In this document: piece by piece, positions 6,909 to 15,202 of the stretch
Position numbering within the stretch: the stretch's first letter is position 1
How the letters are laid out: each line of letters opens with the position of its first letter
Origin: Dehalococcoidia bacterium LH_S1
Lineage (GTDB): Bacteria > Chloroflexota > Dehalococcoidia > SZUA-161 > SpSt-899
Assembly (NCBI GenBank): GCA_023660035.1
Contig: JAGXOF010000017.1
Location: 1-15,202, forward strand
Direction: 5' to 3'
Length of the DNA: 15,202 nucleotides
Notes under the pieces: generated by a model
Databases searched by the model: none
Told to the model about the DNA's origin: nothing
The model's input: the letters and a program-made list of their open reading frames with translations, nothing else
Position numbers and translations under genes: made by a program

Positions 6909-9464
6909 ATGACGAAAGAACAGGAATTCTATAAGGCATTAAGGGATATCTTTGTAGGTGCAAAGGTAGAAGGAGAATCAGGGTATATCAATTTGATGAG
7001 AATTAAGTCCAGATACTACGAAAAAGGTGTCTTTCCCAAACTCCAAAAAGATATAGAACAAACATTAGAGCCATTCTCGCAATTCAGAGAAGAACTTTTT
7101 GATAAACTCTACACCTTCTTTAATCGCTATTTTTCAGAAAGCGGGTCAATTTACTTCAGATACACTCCAATTCATCAAAATGTCTATGAGAAAGTATACA
7201 CCGACGATAAAGATGTTATTCTATTCTGGAAAACGCACATGCTTTACTATGTCAAAACCGATAAATTGTTTAATAATCTGGAAGTAAAAACAGATGGTTT
7301 TAAATTCTTCTTTGATGTTTCTACACTTGAACATAAAAAAGCGAATGAGAAGCGAGAAATTGTTTATGAGTTTAAGGAGAAAAGGAAAGATGGCACAATT
7401 GTTTTTAATGTCTCTTATTCTGAAAAAAGCAAGAAAACAAAGATTGACGAGATTTTGAAGGCATTAAAGAAAGCGGGAGTAAGCATTAGCGAAGATGTTT
7501 TAGAAAATGCATTTAGAGTTTTTGAAAAGCAAAGCGAAGTTGATTACTTTATAAACAAGAATGCGAAGGAGTTTTTGAAAGAGCAGTTTAATATCTGGTT
7601 TTATCAGTATGTTTTCTCTGGTGAAAGTGTATGGACTGAAGAGAGGATAAGGCAACTCCAAGCTTTAAGAGATATTGCTTTCAAGATAATTGATTTTATC
7701 TCCCAATTTGAAGACGAACTGGTAAGAATCTGGAACAAGCCAAAGTTTGTCTTGAATTCTAACTATGTAATAACTCTGGGTAGAATAGCGGATAAAAACA
7801 TTGAGTTAGTGGAAAAGGTTTTGAATCATTCCAATTTAGGTAAACAGATTAAAGAGTGGCAGGATTTAGGGATTGTTGAGAGCCCCTTCCATCCTTCTGT
7901 CATTCTGAGCGATAGCGAGGAATCCATAAACACCAACGATCAATATCTACCAATTGACACAAAATATTTCAAGGATTTAGAACTTGAGATTCTTGGATTG
8001 TTTGATGATGGTTCGGCTTCGCTCACCACAGGTTTGGATAATGCTTTAGACGGCTGGCTTATTAAGAATGAGAATTATCAAGCTTTGAATACCATTTTGC
8101 CAAAGTTTAAAGAAAAGGTGCAGACGATATACATTGACCCGCCATTTAATAAAGAGCAGGATGCTGATTACTTTTATTCTGTAAAGTATAAAGATGCAAG
8201 CTGGATAACATTGCTTGAAAATAGATTACGGTTGGCAAAAGATGTTTTAAATCCCAAAGGAAGCATCTTTGTCAGGTGTGATTACAATGGCAATATGCTC
8301 GTCCGACTTTTGATGAATGAGATTCTTGGGGAGGAGAATTTTAGGAACGAGATTATTATTAACAGAACCTTGGGAAAGAAGAAAATAGGCGAATCATTCC
8401 CAATAAATAAAGATTCCCTTTTTCTTTTTTCGAAAGATACAAATTTATTATTGAAAGAGGTAGAGAAACCAAGAGAAGAATGTGAAGTAATAAATTCTAT
8501 TATAAAGAATTTAATCAAGAAACAAATGATTACTGATAACCTGAGAAATGAAATTCTAAGTTTTTTGTGGGCACCATTGGATCACAGGCCGGGCGAAAGG
8601 ACAACATCGAGCGAAAGAGCAGTCTTTGGAAGAAAATTTTATCCACCTAAAGGAAGACATTGGATTAAATCTCAAGATAAATTAAACCAATTAGCTAAAG
8701 AAAATAAACTCAGATTAAAATGTGGTAATTGTGGCTATCTCCATTATAGCGGAGTTTGGGGAAAATGTTCTAATTGTGGAAAAGATGAACCGATTATTGA
8801 GCTATTTCTAGATAAAGAAACCATTTCTGAATCATGGTTAGATATACCGGGATATTCCCAAACTTGGGATTTTCAAACCGAAAACTCCGAAATCCTTTTA
8901 AAGCGTGTCATAGAATCCACTTCTAATAAAGGCGATTTAGTAGCGGACTACTTCTTAGGAAGTGGCACAACAACGGTGGTAGCACACAAATTAGGCAGAA
9001 AGTGGCTTGGCGTTGAGACAGGAGAGCATTTTTATACCGTGGTTTTACCGAGAATGAAGAAGGTCTTGGCAGGAGAGAAGTCAGGCATTTCCAGAGAAGC
9101 TAACTGGCAAGGCGGCGGATTCTTCAAATACTATGAACTTGAACAATACGAAGATACCTTAAGAAAGGTAAAATATGAAGACTCAGACCTGTTCGATAAT
9201 CCTTACCAAGACCCATACAGCCAGTATATCTTTATGAGAGACCTCAAAATGCTTGAAGCACTGGAAATTGATTATGAAAACAACAAGGTGAAGGTAGATT
9301 TATCTAAACTCTATGAGCATATTGATGTTCCCGAAACACTCTCAAACCTATGCGGGAAATGGATAAAAAAGGTTGGGCCCACTCTCGTAGAGTTTGAGGA
9401 TGGAGAAACTATAGACATCAAGAATTTAGATTACAAACTTATTAAATCTTTAATTTGGTGGTGA
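6909..9464 (+). CDS. Type III-like adenine-specific DNA methyltransferase (Mod-like)
   Basis: The 851-residue protein is a beta-class amino-methyltransferase: catalytic motif IV DPPF (D410-F413, in TIYIDPPFN) precedes the AdoMet-binding motif I (D680-YFLGSG, then TTTVVAHKLGRKWLGVE). N6-adenine is the likely target. Residues 1-320 form an N-terminal extension (LYTFFNRYF, VILFWKTHMLYYVKT) typical of large Mod proteins partnered with helicase-nucleases. Residues 470-670 are the target-recognition region and contain a CxxC-x11-CxxC zinc ribbon (C605, C608, C620, C623). Residues 328-340 (HPSVILSDSEESI) come from a repetitive DNA element inserted in frame in the linker before the catalytic part. 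The C-terminus ends DYKLIKSLIWW. The start at 6909 has only a weak GTGA-like ribosome binding site. The ATPase gene follows 8 nt later. It should modify host DNA and, with the downstream helicase-nuclease, allow restriction of unmodified DNA. Confidence 0.9.
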   Translation: MTKEQEFYKALRDIFVGAKVEGESGYINLMRIKSRYYEKGVFPKLQKDIEQTLEPFSQFREELFDKLYTFFNRYFSESGSIYFRYTPIHQNVYEKVYTDDKDVILFWKTHMLYYVKTDKLFNNLEVKTDGFKFFFDVSTLEHKKANEKREIVYEFKEKRKDGTIVFNVSYSEKSKKTKIDEILKALKKAGVSISEDVLENAFRVFEKQSEVDYFINKNAKEFLKEQFNIWFYQYVFSGESVWTEERIRQLQALRDIAFKIIDFISQFEDELVRIWNKPKFVLNSNYVITLGRIADKNIELVEKVLNHSNLGKQIKEWQDLGIVESPFHPSVILSDSEESINTNDQYLPIDTKYFKDLELEILGLFDDGSASLTTGLDNALDGWLIKNENYQALNTILPKFKEKVQTIYIDPPFNKEQDADYFYSVKYKDASWITLLENRLRLAKDVLNPKGSIFVRCDYNGNMLVRLLMNEILGEENFRNEIIINRTLGKKKIGESFPINKDSLFLFSKDTNLLLKEVEKPREECEVINSIIKNLIKKQMITDNLRNEILSFLWAPLDHRPGERTTSSERAVFGRKFYPPKGRHWIKSQDKLNQLAKENKLRLKCGNCGYLHYSGVWGKCSNCGKDEPIIELFLDKETISESWLDIPGYSQTWDFQTENSEILLKRVIESTSNKGDLVADYFLGSGTTTVVAHKLGRKWLGVETGEHFYTVVLPRMKKVLAGEKSGISREANWQGGGFFKYYELEQYEDTLRKVKYEDSDLFDNPYQDPYSQYIFMRDLKMLEALEIDYENNKVKVDLSKLYEHIDVPETLSNLCGKWIKKVGPTLVEFEDGETIDIKNLDYKLIKSLIWW
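7891..7926 (+). repeat. Short interspersed repeat encoding HPSVILSDSEES, inside mod
   Basis: The segment TCTGTCATTCTGAGCGATAG and the following CGAGGAATCC resemble a widespread short bacterial repeat (TGTCATTCTGAGCG...CGAAGAATC) that is often seen translated as SVILSDSEES or, in other frames, as HSERSEES. It is partly palindromic (ATTC...GAAT). Here it sits in frame in the methyltransferase linker and adds about 12-16 residues without a stop. No other copy is visible in the window. Confidence 0.6.
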
Positions 9465-9472
9465 GGAATGAA

Positions 9473-11788
9473 ATGATCAAGAAATTTATAAAAATTAAGA
9501 ATGTAGGCAGATTTTCAGATTTCGCCAGCTGGGGTGATAAATCTCTTGATAAAGTGAATATAGTTTATGGCGAAAACAGTGCGGGGAAGACAACTTTAAC
9601 CTCTATTATCAGGTCTCTATCAAGGAATGAGCCTAATTTAATCCTTGAAAGAATAACTCATGGAGCACAAGAAAGCCCATATGTTGAAGTTTTATGTGAA
9701 GGAAATCGGAAATACATGTTTCAGGATGACATATGGAATAACAGTTTAGAGGGCATAGAGATTTTCGATGTATTCTTTGTGGATGAGAACGTCTATAGCG
9801 GTCTGCAAATATCCTCAGAGCATCAAAAAGAGTTGTATCAATTCGCTCTTGGAGAGGAAGGGGTTGGTTTAGCAAGAGAAATTGAAAGAATTAAAAGCGA
9901 TTTGGATAATCTGTATAGTAGATTAAGGGAAATTCAAGAGCGAATAGCAGAGGTCGCTAAAGGCTGCTTTGCACCAGAGAAGTTTGTTCAGCTCCAAGAA
10001 GACTCAAAAATCACAGAAGAGATCGAAGAAAAAAACCAAGGTATTAAGGCTGCGGAGGCAGGGCAACAAGTAAAAGAAAAAGAAGTGCTGTCGGAAATTC
10101 CACCTTTAAAATTACCGATCGATTTGGAAGCTTTGAAGAACTTATTGCAAAAATCGTTGAAGGAAGTATCAAGAAACTCCTTAGAAAGGGTGAAAAAACA
10201 CATAGAAACGCTCAGCAGCGTTCTTGGGGAAGAGGCCGAAACATGGCTTAAACAAGGGTTATCATATGTTCAAAATGCTCAGGATGGAAAATGTCCGTTT
10301 TGTCAGAGAGACCTTAAGGAAGTCGAATCCCTCATCACTGTCTATAACCAGTATTTCAACGAGGAATATAACAGGCTTGAACAAGACACAAGTAGGTACT
10401 TGGAGGAAGTTAACCGTTTCTCTATTGAAGAAGTAATAAACCAGAAGAAAAGCACTATTTTGCAAAATGATACTTTAATCGAATTTTGGAAAGGCTATTT
10501 GCCACCCCTTGAAATTCCTGAGGTGTATTTAGATGATTTGTTCAATGACATCAAAGATGAGTTCGGTAATATAAAGCAACTCGTTGAGGGTAAATCTAAG
10601 AGCATTTTGGAGCCGGTAGATACAAGTAGCATTAACAATTTTGTTGCCCTTCAGCAAAAACTTAACTCACAAATAGATTCATACAATTCTCAAGTCAAGA
10701 AGTGGAACAGCGAAATAACAGCTTTAAAAGCAAAGCAATTTAACCCTGATGAATTAAGGAAAGAGCTTGGGAAGTTAGAAATCAAACAAAAAAGGTTTTC
10801 GCCTGAAAACATTGCAGTTTGCAATGAATACAAACAGGTTTCTCAAAAGATAGCGGAGGAGAAGGAACTCGTGAAGAAAAAACAGAAGCAACAAGAGGAA
10901 GCAGTTTCTCAGAAAATCATAAAGTATGCCGAAAGGATAAATGACCATTTGGAAAAATTCGGAGTCTCTTTCAGGGTTAAAGGTGCTAAACCCACCTACA
11001 GTGGAAAAAGCAAAGAACCCAATCTTCAATATGGAATTCAGATGGAAACAAAGGAAATAGATTTAGCAAATCAAGTTAAATATTCCTTAGGTGAGGGAGA
11101 TAAAAATGCTCTTGCTTTTGCTTTCTTCTTAGCAAAGCTGGACTTGGATGAGCAAGTTGGTGATAAGGTAATCATTTTCGATGATCCTGTATCCAGTTTG
11201 GACAGGAATAGAAGAAAGCGAACCGTAGAATATATTAAAGATTTAACGGACAAAGTAAAGCAAGTTATCGTTCTTACACATTATGATTATTTCGCTTTCG
11301 AGTTGTATTCTGCTTTAAAAAAGGATAACGGTGTGAAGCCGAGAACTTTGCAAATCCAGAATGGCAAGATAGATGGATGGGATATTGAAGAAGCTATGGA
11401 GCACCCTTACTTTAGGCGTTGGAGAAAGTTGAAAAGATTCTTAAATGGAGACGAGAAGATTTCTGCGAATGAGGCTAAGAAAGAGATTAGGCTGCTCTTA
11501 GAAGATGCTTTGAGATTTAAATATTTTAAATATTTTGCCGGCTTGGGCGAGGATGTTTGGTTAGGAACGATGGTTAGGGAATTAAAAAAAGCGATAGAGA
11601 ATGAAAAGGATTTTAGGTTCAGGCATGATGACAAAGAGGGAGTTATGCAAGAATTGGGCAATTTGTGCGATTTCTCAAGCCCATCTCATCATGGAAATGT
11701 TGAAAATCCATATAAGGTGGAAGACTCAGACGCAGAAATAAAAGAATATGTCAGGTCAACTTTAAAAGTGATAGACGAATGGCTGTAG
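9473..11788 (+). CDS. RloC/PrrC-like AAA_13 ATPase, probable anticodon nuclease
   Basis: The 771-residue protein has an SMC/Rad50-like layout. Walker A GENSAGKT (33-40) is near the N-terminus. Two coiled-coil arms (about 130-270 and 280-520) flank CPFC (C274, C277), a zinc-hook motif. The second ATPase half has the signature YSLGEGDKN (537-545), Walker B with D-loop IFDDPVSSLD (D570, D571) and an H-loop LTHYD (H603). This order matches the AAA_13 family of RloC and PrrC, tRNases that cut tRNA at the wobble position when phage disables restriction. The C-terminal domain carries RLLLE (R673, E677) and SHHG (H739/H740), which could be the RxxxE...H catalytic triad known from PrrC, with wider spacing. 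The start at 9473 (GAGGA 5 nt upstream) is preferred over TTG 9455. It lies between mod and res, which suggests it is controlled by or guards them. A plain ATPase without tRNase activity remains possible. Confidence 0.75.
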   Translation: MIKKFIKIKNVGRFSDFASWGDKSLDKVNIVYGENSAGKTTLTSIIRSLSRNEPNLILERITHGAQESPYVEVLCEGNRKYMFQDDIWNNSLEGIEIFDVFFVDENVYSGLQISSEHQKELYQFALGEEGVGLAREIERIKSDLDNLYSRLREIQERIAEVAKGCFAPEKFVQLQEDSKITEEIEEKNQGIKAAEAGQQVKEKEVLSEIPPLKLPIDLEALKNLLQKSLKEVSRNSLERVKKHIETLSSVLGEEAETWLKQGLSYVQNAQDGKCPFCQRDLKEVESLITVYNQYFNEEYNRLEQDTSRYLEEVNRFSIEEVINQKKSTILQNDTLIEFWKGYLPPLEIPEVYLDDLFNDIKDEFGNIKQLVEGKSKSILEPVDTSSINNFVALQQKLNSQIDSYNSQVKKWNSEITALKAKQFNPDELRKELGKLEIKQKRFSPENIAVCNEYKQVSQKIAEEKELVKKKQKQQEEAVSQKIIKYAERINDHLEKFGVSFRVKGAKPTYSGKSKEPNLQYGIQMETKEIDLANQVKYSLGEGDKNALAFAFFLAKLDLDEQVGDKVIIFDDPVSSLDRNRRKRTVEYIKDLTDKVKQVIVLTHYDYFAFELYSALKKDNGVKPRTLQIQNGKIDGWDIEEAMEHPYFRRWRKLKRFLNGDEKISANEAKKEIRLLLEDALRFKYFKYFAGLGEDVWLGTMVRELKKAIENEKDFRFRHDDKEGVMQELGNLCDFSSPSHHGNVENPYKVEDSDAEIKEYVRSTLKVIDEWL

Positions 11789-11809
11789 GAGGAATTTAGA
11801 GTTGTTACC

Positions 11810-12145
11810 GTGCAGTTTTACCAGGATAGATGGAACGAGAAAAATCTCAAAGAGTTAGGATTAAACGAGAGACAAATTAAGGCGGTAATGTATATGAAGG
11901 AAAGAGGCAAGATTACTAATAAGGAATATCAAGGGCTTTGTAATGCTTCTGAGAGAACTACCTCCCGGGATTTATCACATCTAGTTTCTGCAGAAATCTT
12001 CGAACAAATTGGTATGACTGGGAAGGGCACTGAATATATCTTAAGGCAGTATAAAGGCGACAAAGACGCCAAGCAGCTAATAAAGAACTTAAAAACAACA
12101 AAGAGCAATAGCCATGACAACAATATTCCTCCAAAACACAATTGA
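11810..12145 (+). CDS. Small winged helix-turn-helix protein
   Basis: The 111-residue protein has LNERQIKAVMYMKERGKITN then KEYQGLCNASERTTSRDLSH and LVSAEIFEQIGMTGKGTEYI (about 18-80). This is a winged helix-turn-helix of the kind found in DeoR-like regulators and at the C-terminus of RecG-like/AlbA-like proteins. It has a short basic-polar tail and no other domain. It could repress its own operon, or act as a DNA-binding or specificity subunit of the neighbouring enzymes; the sequence does not decide. The start is GTG at 11810: GGAGGA at 11788-11793 is the only Shine-Dalgarno and is unusually far (16 nt), with no better in-frame start before the stop of the ATPase gene. Its last 32 nt overlap the start of the helicase-nuclease gene in another frame, so the two are probably translationally coupled. 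Confidence 0.75.
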   Translation: MQFYQDRWNEKNLKELGLNERQIKAVMYMKERGKITNKEYQGLCNASERTTSRDLSHLVSAEIFEQIGMTGKGTEYILRQYKGDKDAKQLIKNLKTTKSNSHDNNIPPKHN

Positions 12146-15062
12146 AGATTTAAGGTTTGAGGATTTACCGCCTAGCTGGAATTCATTTGATTTGGAGACT
12201 TTCTCCAAAAGCAAGAAACTCTGGGATTATCAACAAAAAGCGGTTGAAAATGCCATAAAAGTTTTGTGGGAATACTTTGAGGATTTTGTGGATTACCAAG
12301 CGGGCGAGAGTTTAGGAAAAAGTCAGGAAAGAAAACAGAGATTTTCCCAATGGTATGAAGACAATGGACTAGACGAAGACCTGAGTATCAAGTTGGATAA
12401 AAGGAAACGGAATATCTATAATCTTCTTACCGCATATTATCCCCAGGAAAATGGGAAAATTCCTTATACGCATCTAATCAATCGCATGTGCTTCTGGATG
12501 GCAACAGGAAGCGGTAAGAGTCTTGTCATCCTCAAACTCATTCAGGTTCTAAAAGCTTTGATTGAGCGGGGAGAAATCCCACCATGGGATATTCTGATTT
12601 TAACCCATAGAGATGATTTGATACAGCAATTCAAAAAGCTTGTTGAAGAATTTAACTATGCCACTAAGGGAATTTATATACGACTTAAAGAACTGAAGGA
12701 ATATCCAGAGGTTAAAAGACAGCAAACTTTATTCAGAGAAGAAGAAATCACTGTGTTCTACTACCGCTCGGATAACCTGAGCGATGAGCAGAAGGAGAAG
12801 ATTGTTGACTTCAGGAATTATGACAATGACGGGGAGTGGTATATTTTCCTTGATGAAGCACACAAAGGTGATAAAGAGGAATCGAAGAGACAGCACATCT
12901 ATTCCATACTGTCAAGAAATGGTTTCTTATTTAATTCCTCGGCGACTTTTATAGATGACAGAGACGTTCTAACTTGTGCCTACGAATTTAATCTCTCAAG
13001 TTTTATAAACGCAGGCTATGGGAAACATATCGCTATCCTAGAACAGGAGACAAAGGCATTTAGAGATGATGAGGATTATAGCGGTGAGGAGAAGCAGAAA
13101 ATAGTCTTGAAATCTCTCATACTCCTTACCTATGTGAAGAGCTTCTATGAGGATATAACAAAATTTCAAAAGGAACTCTATCATAATCCATTGCTTTTGG
13201 CTCTGGTTAATTCGGTAAATACTAAGGATGCCGATTTAAAGCTCTTTTTCCGCGAACTGGAGAGGGTCGGAAAAGGAGATGTTGAACAGGAAGTGTTTAA
13301 CTCAGCATTAGAAGAACTCTGGGAGGAATTGAAACAGGAACCTGAGTTTATGTTTGAAGATGGCAAAAGAGTAAAAATAGATGAGACGAGTTTTAAGAAC
13401 ATAACTAAAAAGAGCGTTCTAAACTATGTCTACAATTCGCAGGCAATCGGGGAGATCGAGGTATTGGTAAGGCCTTCCAACAGAAAGGAGTTGGCTTTCA
13501 AGCTCAAGGTTAGTGATAAACCTTTCGCACTAATAAAAATCGGTGACATCTCAAGCTGGCTGAAAGATGAATTTGCTGGATATGAAGTAAATGAGAGGTT
13601 TGAAGATGAAAGTTATTTTGAGAGCTTAAACAGAGAGGATTCCACTATAAACATACTGCTGGGCTCTCGTAGCTTTTATGAAGGGTGGGATTCCAATAGA
13701 CCCAATGTAATTAACTACATCAACATCGGAATTGGTGAAGATGCCCGGAAATTCATTTTACAGTCCGTTGGCAGAGGAGTAAGGGTTGAGCCAATAAAGG
13801 ATAAAAGGAAAAGGCTCCCGTCTCTATATAATGCCAAAGAAATAAGCGAAGACCTGTTTAACAGGATTAAAGATAGGGTTCCGCCGTTAGAGACCTTATT
13901 TATATTTGGCACGAATAGAAATGCCTTGAAGAATGTGATTAAGGACTTGCAGGACGAGAGAAAAAGGGGAGGCGAAGCTCAACAACTCTCGCTTTTCATC
14001 AATTACAAAGGACAAAACCACTTGCTAGTGCCAACCTATAAGCAGGCAGAGCAACCCATTTTCAAAGGGAGGGAAGGAGCAAAGTTTGAGTTATCTAAGA
14101 TAGATTTTGAGATTCTCAACAAATTTATCGAATTTATACCAGACGATAGAGTATTCTTGATGAGGTATGATACAGAGCCAGTGAAAACAAGACTTTTAAG
14201 AGACAGGTTGAGCAATCAAGGCAATTTCAGGTTTAGCGAAAGAAGCTTTAAAAACATAGATTTGCTTGCTCAACGGATATTCGAATATTTCGCGCTTACC
14301 GCAGAAGAGTTTAAAGAGCTGAAGGAAGTGAAGGAAGAGATAAGGCATTTTAAAAATATCAAGGTTTATTTGAAAGATATTAACGAGTTCCAAAAGAAAA
14401 TTGACAAGGTGAAAGATTATCCCAATCAGGTAAAAGAATTACAAGAGCAGTATGGGGAAATACCACAGGAAGAATATACAGAGAGGGCTAAAACGCTGAG
14501 AGACGAAGAGGATTTTGAAAGCGACCATAAGAAAATCAAAATCAAGTATATTGCCAACCATTATTACATTCCACTTATTTTATCTCTCGATGAAAAGGTA
14601 GATTATATCAAGCACATAATTAAAACCCCAAGTGAAGTGAGATTCGTCAATGATTTGGAAGATTATTTAACCAAAGCTGATAACAATTTTAAGGAATTTG
14701 ATTGGTGGACCTTCAGCAAATTGGATGAGAGCTTAGACGAGGTCTATATCCCATACTATAACTCTAAAGTCAACAAAATTTGTAATTTCTACCCCGACTT
14801 CATTTTCTGGTTAACGAAAGGGAATGCGTACTTTATCGTTTTCGTCGATCCGAAAGGGACAGAGTATACAAGCGCATACCGAAAAATTGATGGTTATAAA
14901 AAATTATTTGAAGAAAACGGAAAAGAAAGGGTTTTTAATCACAATGGATTTAAAGTTAGAATAAAATTGCTACTGAGACCTGAAGATATTTCAGAAGCTT
15001 CTGCCGAGTATAGACAGTATTGGTTTGACGATATTGGAAAGATGCTGGAGGAGTTGCGGTAG
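12114..15062 (+). CDS. Type III-like restriction helicase-nuclease (Res-like)
   Basis: The 982-residue protein is an SF2 helicase with a C-terminal nuclease. Motif I is ATGSGKS (130-136), motif Ia-like ILILTHRDDLIQQF follows, motif II is DEAH (247-250), motif III is NSSAT, and the second RecA domain has GSRSFYEGWDSNRP and motif VI QSVGRGVRVEP (about 550-560). Near the end YPDFIFWLTKG leads to VFVDPKG, giving P894-D895 and D912-x-K914, a PD-(D/E)xK nuclease with Asp as the second acid. This is the layout of type III restriction subunits, which translocate or slide on DNA in an ATP-dependent way and cut with Mod bound. A coil-rich stretch (about 760-810) separates helicase and nuclease. The ATG at 12114 overlaps the upstream winged-helix gene by 32 nt; only a weak GAG-like ribosome binding site precedes it. 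All motifs look intact. Confidence 0.9.
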   Translation: MTTIFLQNTIEDLRFEDLPPSWNSFDLETFSKSKKLWDYQQKAVENAIKVLWEYFEDFVDYQAGESLGKSQERKQRFSQWYEDNGLDEDLSIKLDKRKRNIYNLLTAYYPQENGKIPYTHLINRMCFWMATGSGKSLVILKLIQVLKALIERGEIPPWDILILTHRDDLIQQFKKLVEEFNYATKGIYIRLKELKEYPEVKRQQTLFREEEITVFYYRSDNLSDEQKEKIVDFRNYDNDGEWYIFLDEAHKGDKEESKRQHIYSILSRNGFLFNSSATFIDDRDVLTCAYEFNLSSFINAGYGKHIAILEQETKAFRDDEDYSGEEKQKIVLKSLILLTYVKSFYEDITKFQKELYHNPLLLALVNSVNTKDADLKLFFRELERVGKGDVEQEVFNSALEELWEELKQEPEFMFEDGKRVKIDETSFKNITKKSVLNYVYNSQAIGEIEVLVRPSNRKELAFKLKVSDKPFALIKIGDISSWLKDEFAGYEVNERFEDESYFESLNREDSTINILLGSRSFYEGWDSNRPNVINYINIGIGEDARKFILQSVGRGVRVEPIKDKRKRLPSLYNAKEISEDLFNRIKDRVPPLETLFIFGTNRNALKNVIKDLQDERKRGGEAQQLSLFINYKGQNHLLVPTYKQAEQPIFKGREGAKFELSKIDFEILNKFIEFIPDDRVFLMRYDTEPVKTRLLRDRLSNQGNFRFSERSFKNIDLLAQRIFEYFALTAEEFKELKEVKEEIRHFKNIKVYLKDINEFQKKIDKVKDYPNQVKELQEQYGEIPQEEYTERAKTLRDEEDFESDHKKIKIKYIANHYYIPLILSLDEKVDYIKHIIKTPSEVRFVNDLEDYLTKADNNFKEFDWWTFSKLDESLDEVYIPYYNSKVNKICNFYPDFIFWLTKGNAYFIVFVDPKGTEYTSAYRKIDGYKKLFEENGKERVFNHNGFKVRIKLLLRPEDISEASAEYRQYWFDDIGKMLEELR

Positions 15063-15202
15063 GATAAGTTTTAGCGTTTTGTTTGCCTTCTAGCACATGT
15101 TTGACATTTCCAGAGGTAAGTCAGCTTTGTTTGAACCTGGCGCTGGTCAAGTTGTGGTGACAGACAAGGAACGCAAATCCTATTGACAATTGCTGTACTG
15201 CA
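15063..15202. other. Sequence after the restriction operon
   Basis: No terminator hairpin with a T-run, no tRNA and no repeat of the left junction is visible here. The minus strand is open from the window edge to about 15073 but the translation is not recognised. The right boundary of the island is therefore not located. Confidence 0.3.
15097..15186 (+). CDS. Doubtful 29-residue open frame after res
   Basis: ATG at 15097 opens a frame for MFDISRGKSALFEPGAGQVV then VTDKERKSY and a TGA stop. Its codon use is less AT-rich than the island, so it may be a fragment of a host gene at the right edge, or chance. No family is recognised and no Shine-Dalgarno is seen. Confidence 0.15.
   Translation: MFDISRGKSALFEPGAGQVVVTDKERKSY

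Noticed and set aside
15073..15202. Minus-strand open frame at the right edge (reads YLWKCQTCARRQTKR before its stop)
   Set aside because: Short, cut by the window edge, no recognisable family; may be chance.
1..15202. CRISPR arrays, tRNA or rRNA genes
   Set aside because: No regularly spaced direct repeats and no cloverleaf or rRNA-like sequence were recognised on reading either strand.

Overview
The window looks like a bacterial chromosome segment of moderate GC, with a visibly AT-richer defence island in its right half. The host is not certain. The gene content (dodecin, ABM-domain protein, coiled-coil lipoprotein, RelA/SpoT homologue next to uvrC) and protein style would fit a Chloroflexota/Dehalococcoidia-like anaerobe. 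That assignment is a guess from general similarity.

Left part (1-2377): the 5' end of an IS transposase gene runs off the left edge on the minus strand, preceded by a strong inverted repeat that can cover its ribosome binding site. Three small plus-strand genes follow, each apparently separate: a dodecin, an antibiotic-biosynthesis-monooxygenase (ABM) fold protein preceded by a perfect 17-bp-arm palindrome, and a putative lipoprotein with a coiled coil and a possible FmdE-like domain.

Middle (2559-6509): a long (p)ppGpp synthetase of the RelA/SpoT family, whose hydrolase half has lost its metal-binding residues, is followed 3 nt later by a complete uvrC (excinuclease subunit C with GIY-YIG, Fe-S cysteines, UVR, RNase H-like and HhH parts). 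Convergent to uvrC lies the truncated, frameshifted 3' end of a RidA/YjgF-family gene. It stops having coding sense at about 6704, where composition becomes AT-rich.

Right part (about 6704-15062): four tightly packed plus-strand genes form one likely operon behind a single extended -10 promoter candidate. In order they are: a large beta-class adenine DNA methyltransferase (Mod-like) carrying a zinc ribbon in its target-recognition region and an in-frame repetitive-element insertion; an SMC-like AAA_13 ATPase with a CPFC zinc-hook motif and an RxxxE...H C-terminus resembling the RloC/PrrC anticodon nucleases; a small winged-helix protein; and a DEAD/DEAH helicase with a C-terminal PD...DxK nuclease (Res-like). 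My reading is a type III-like restriction-modification system with an embedded back-up tRNase that could act when restriction is defeated. The truncated RidA gene probably marks the left insertion edge; the right edge is not visible in the last 140 bases.
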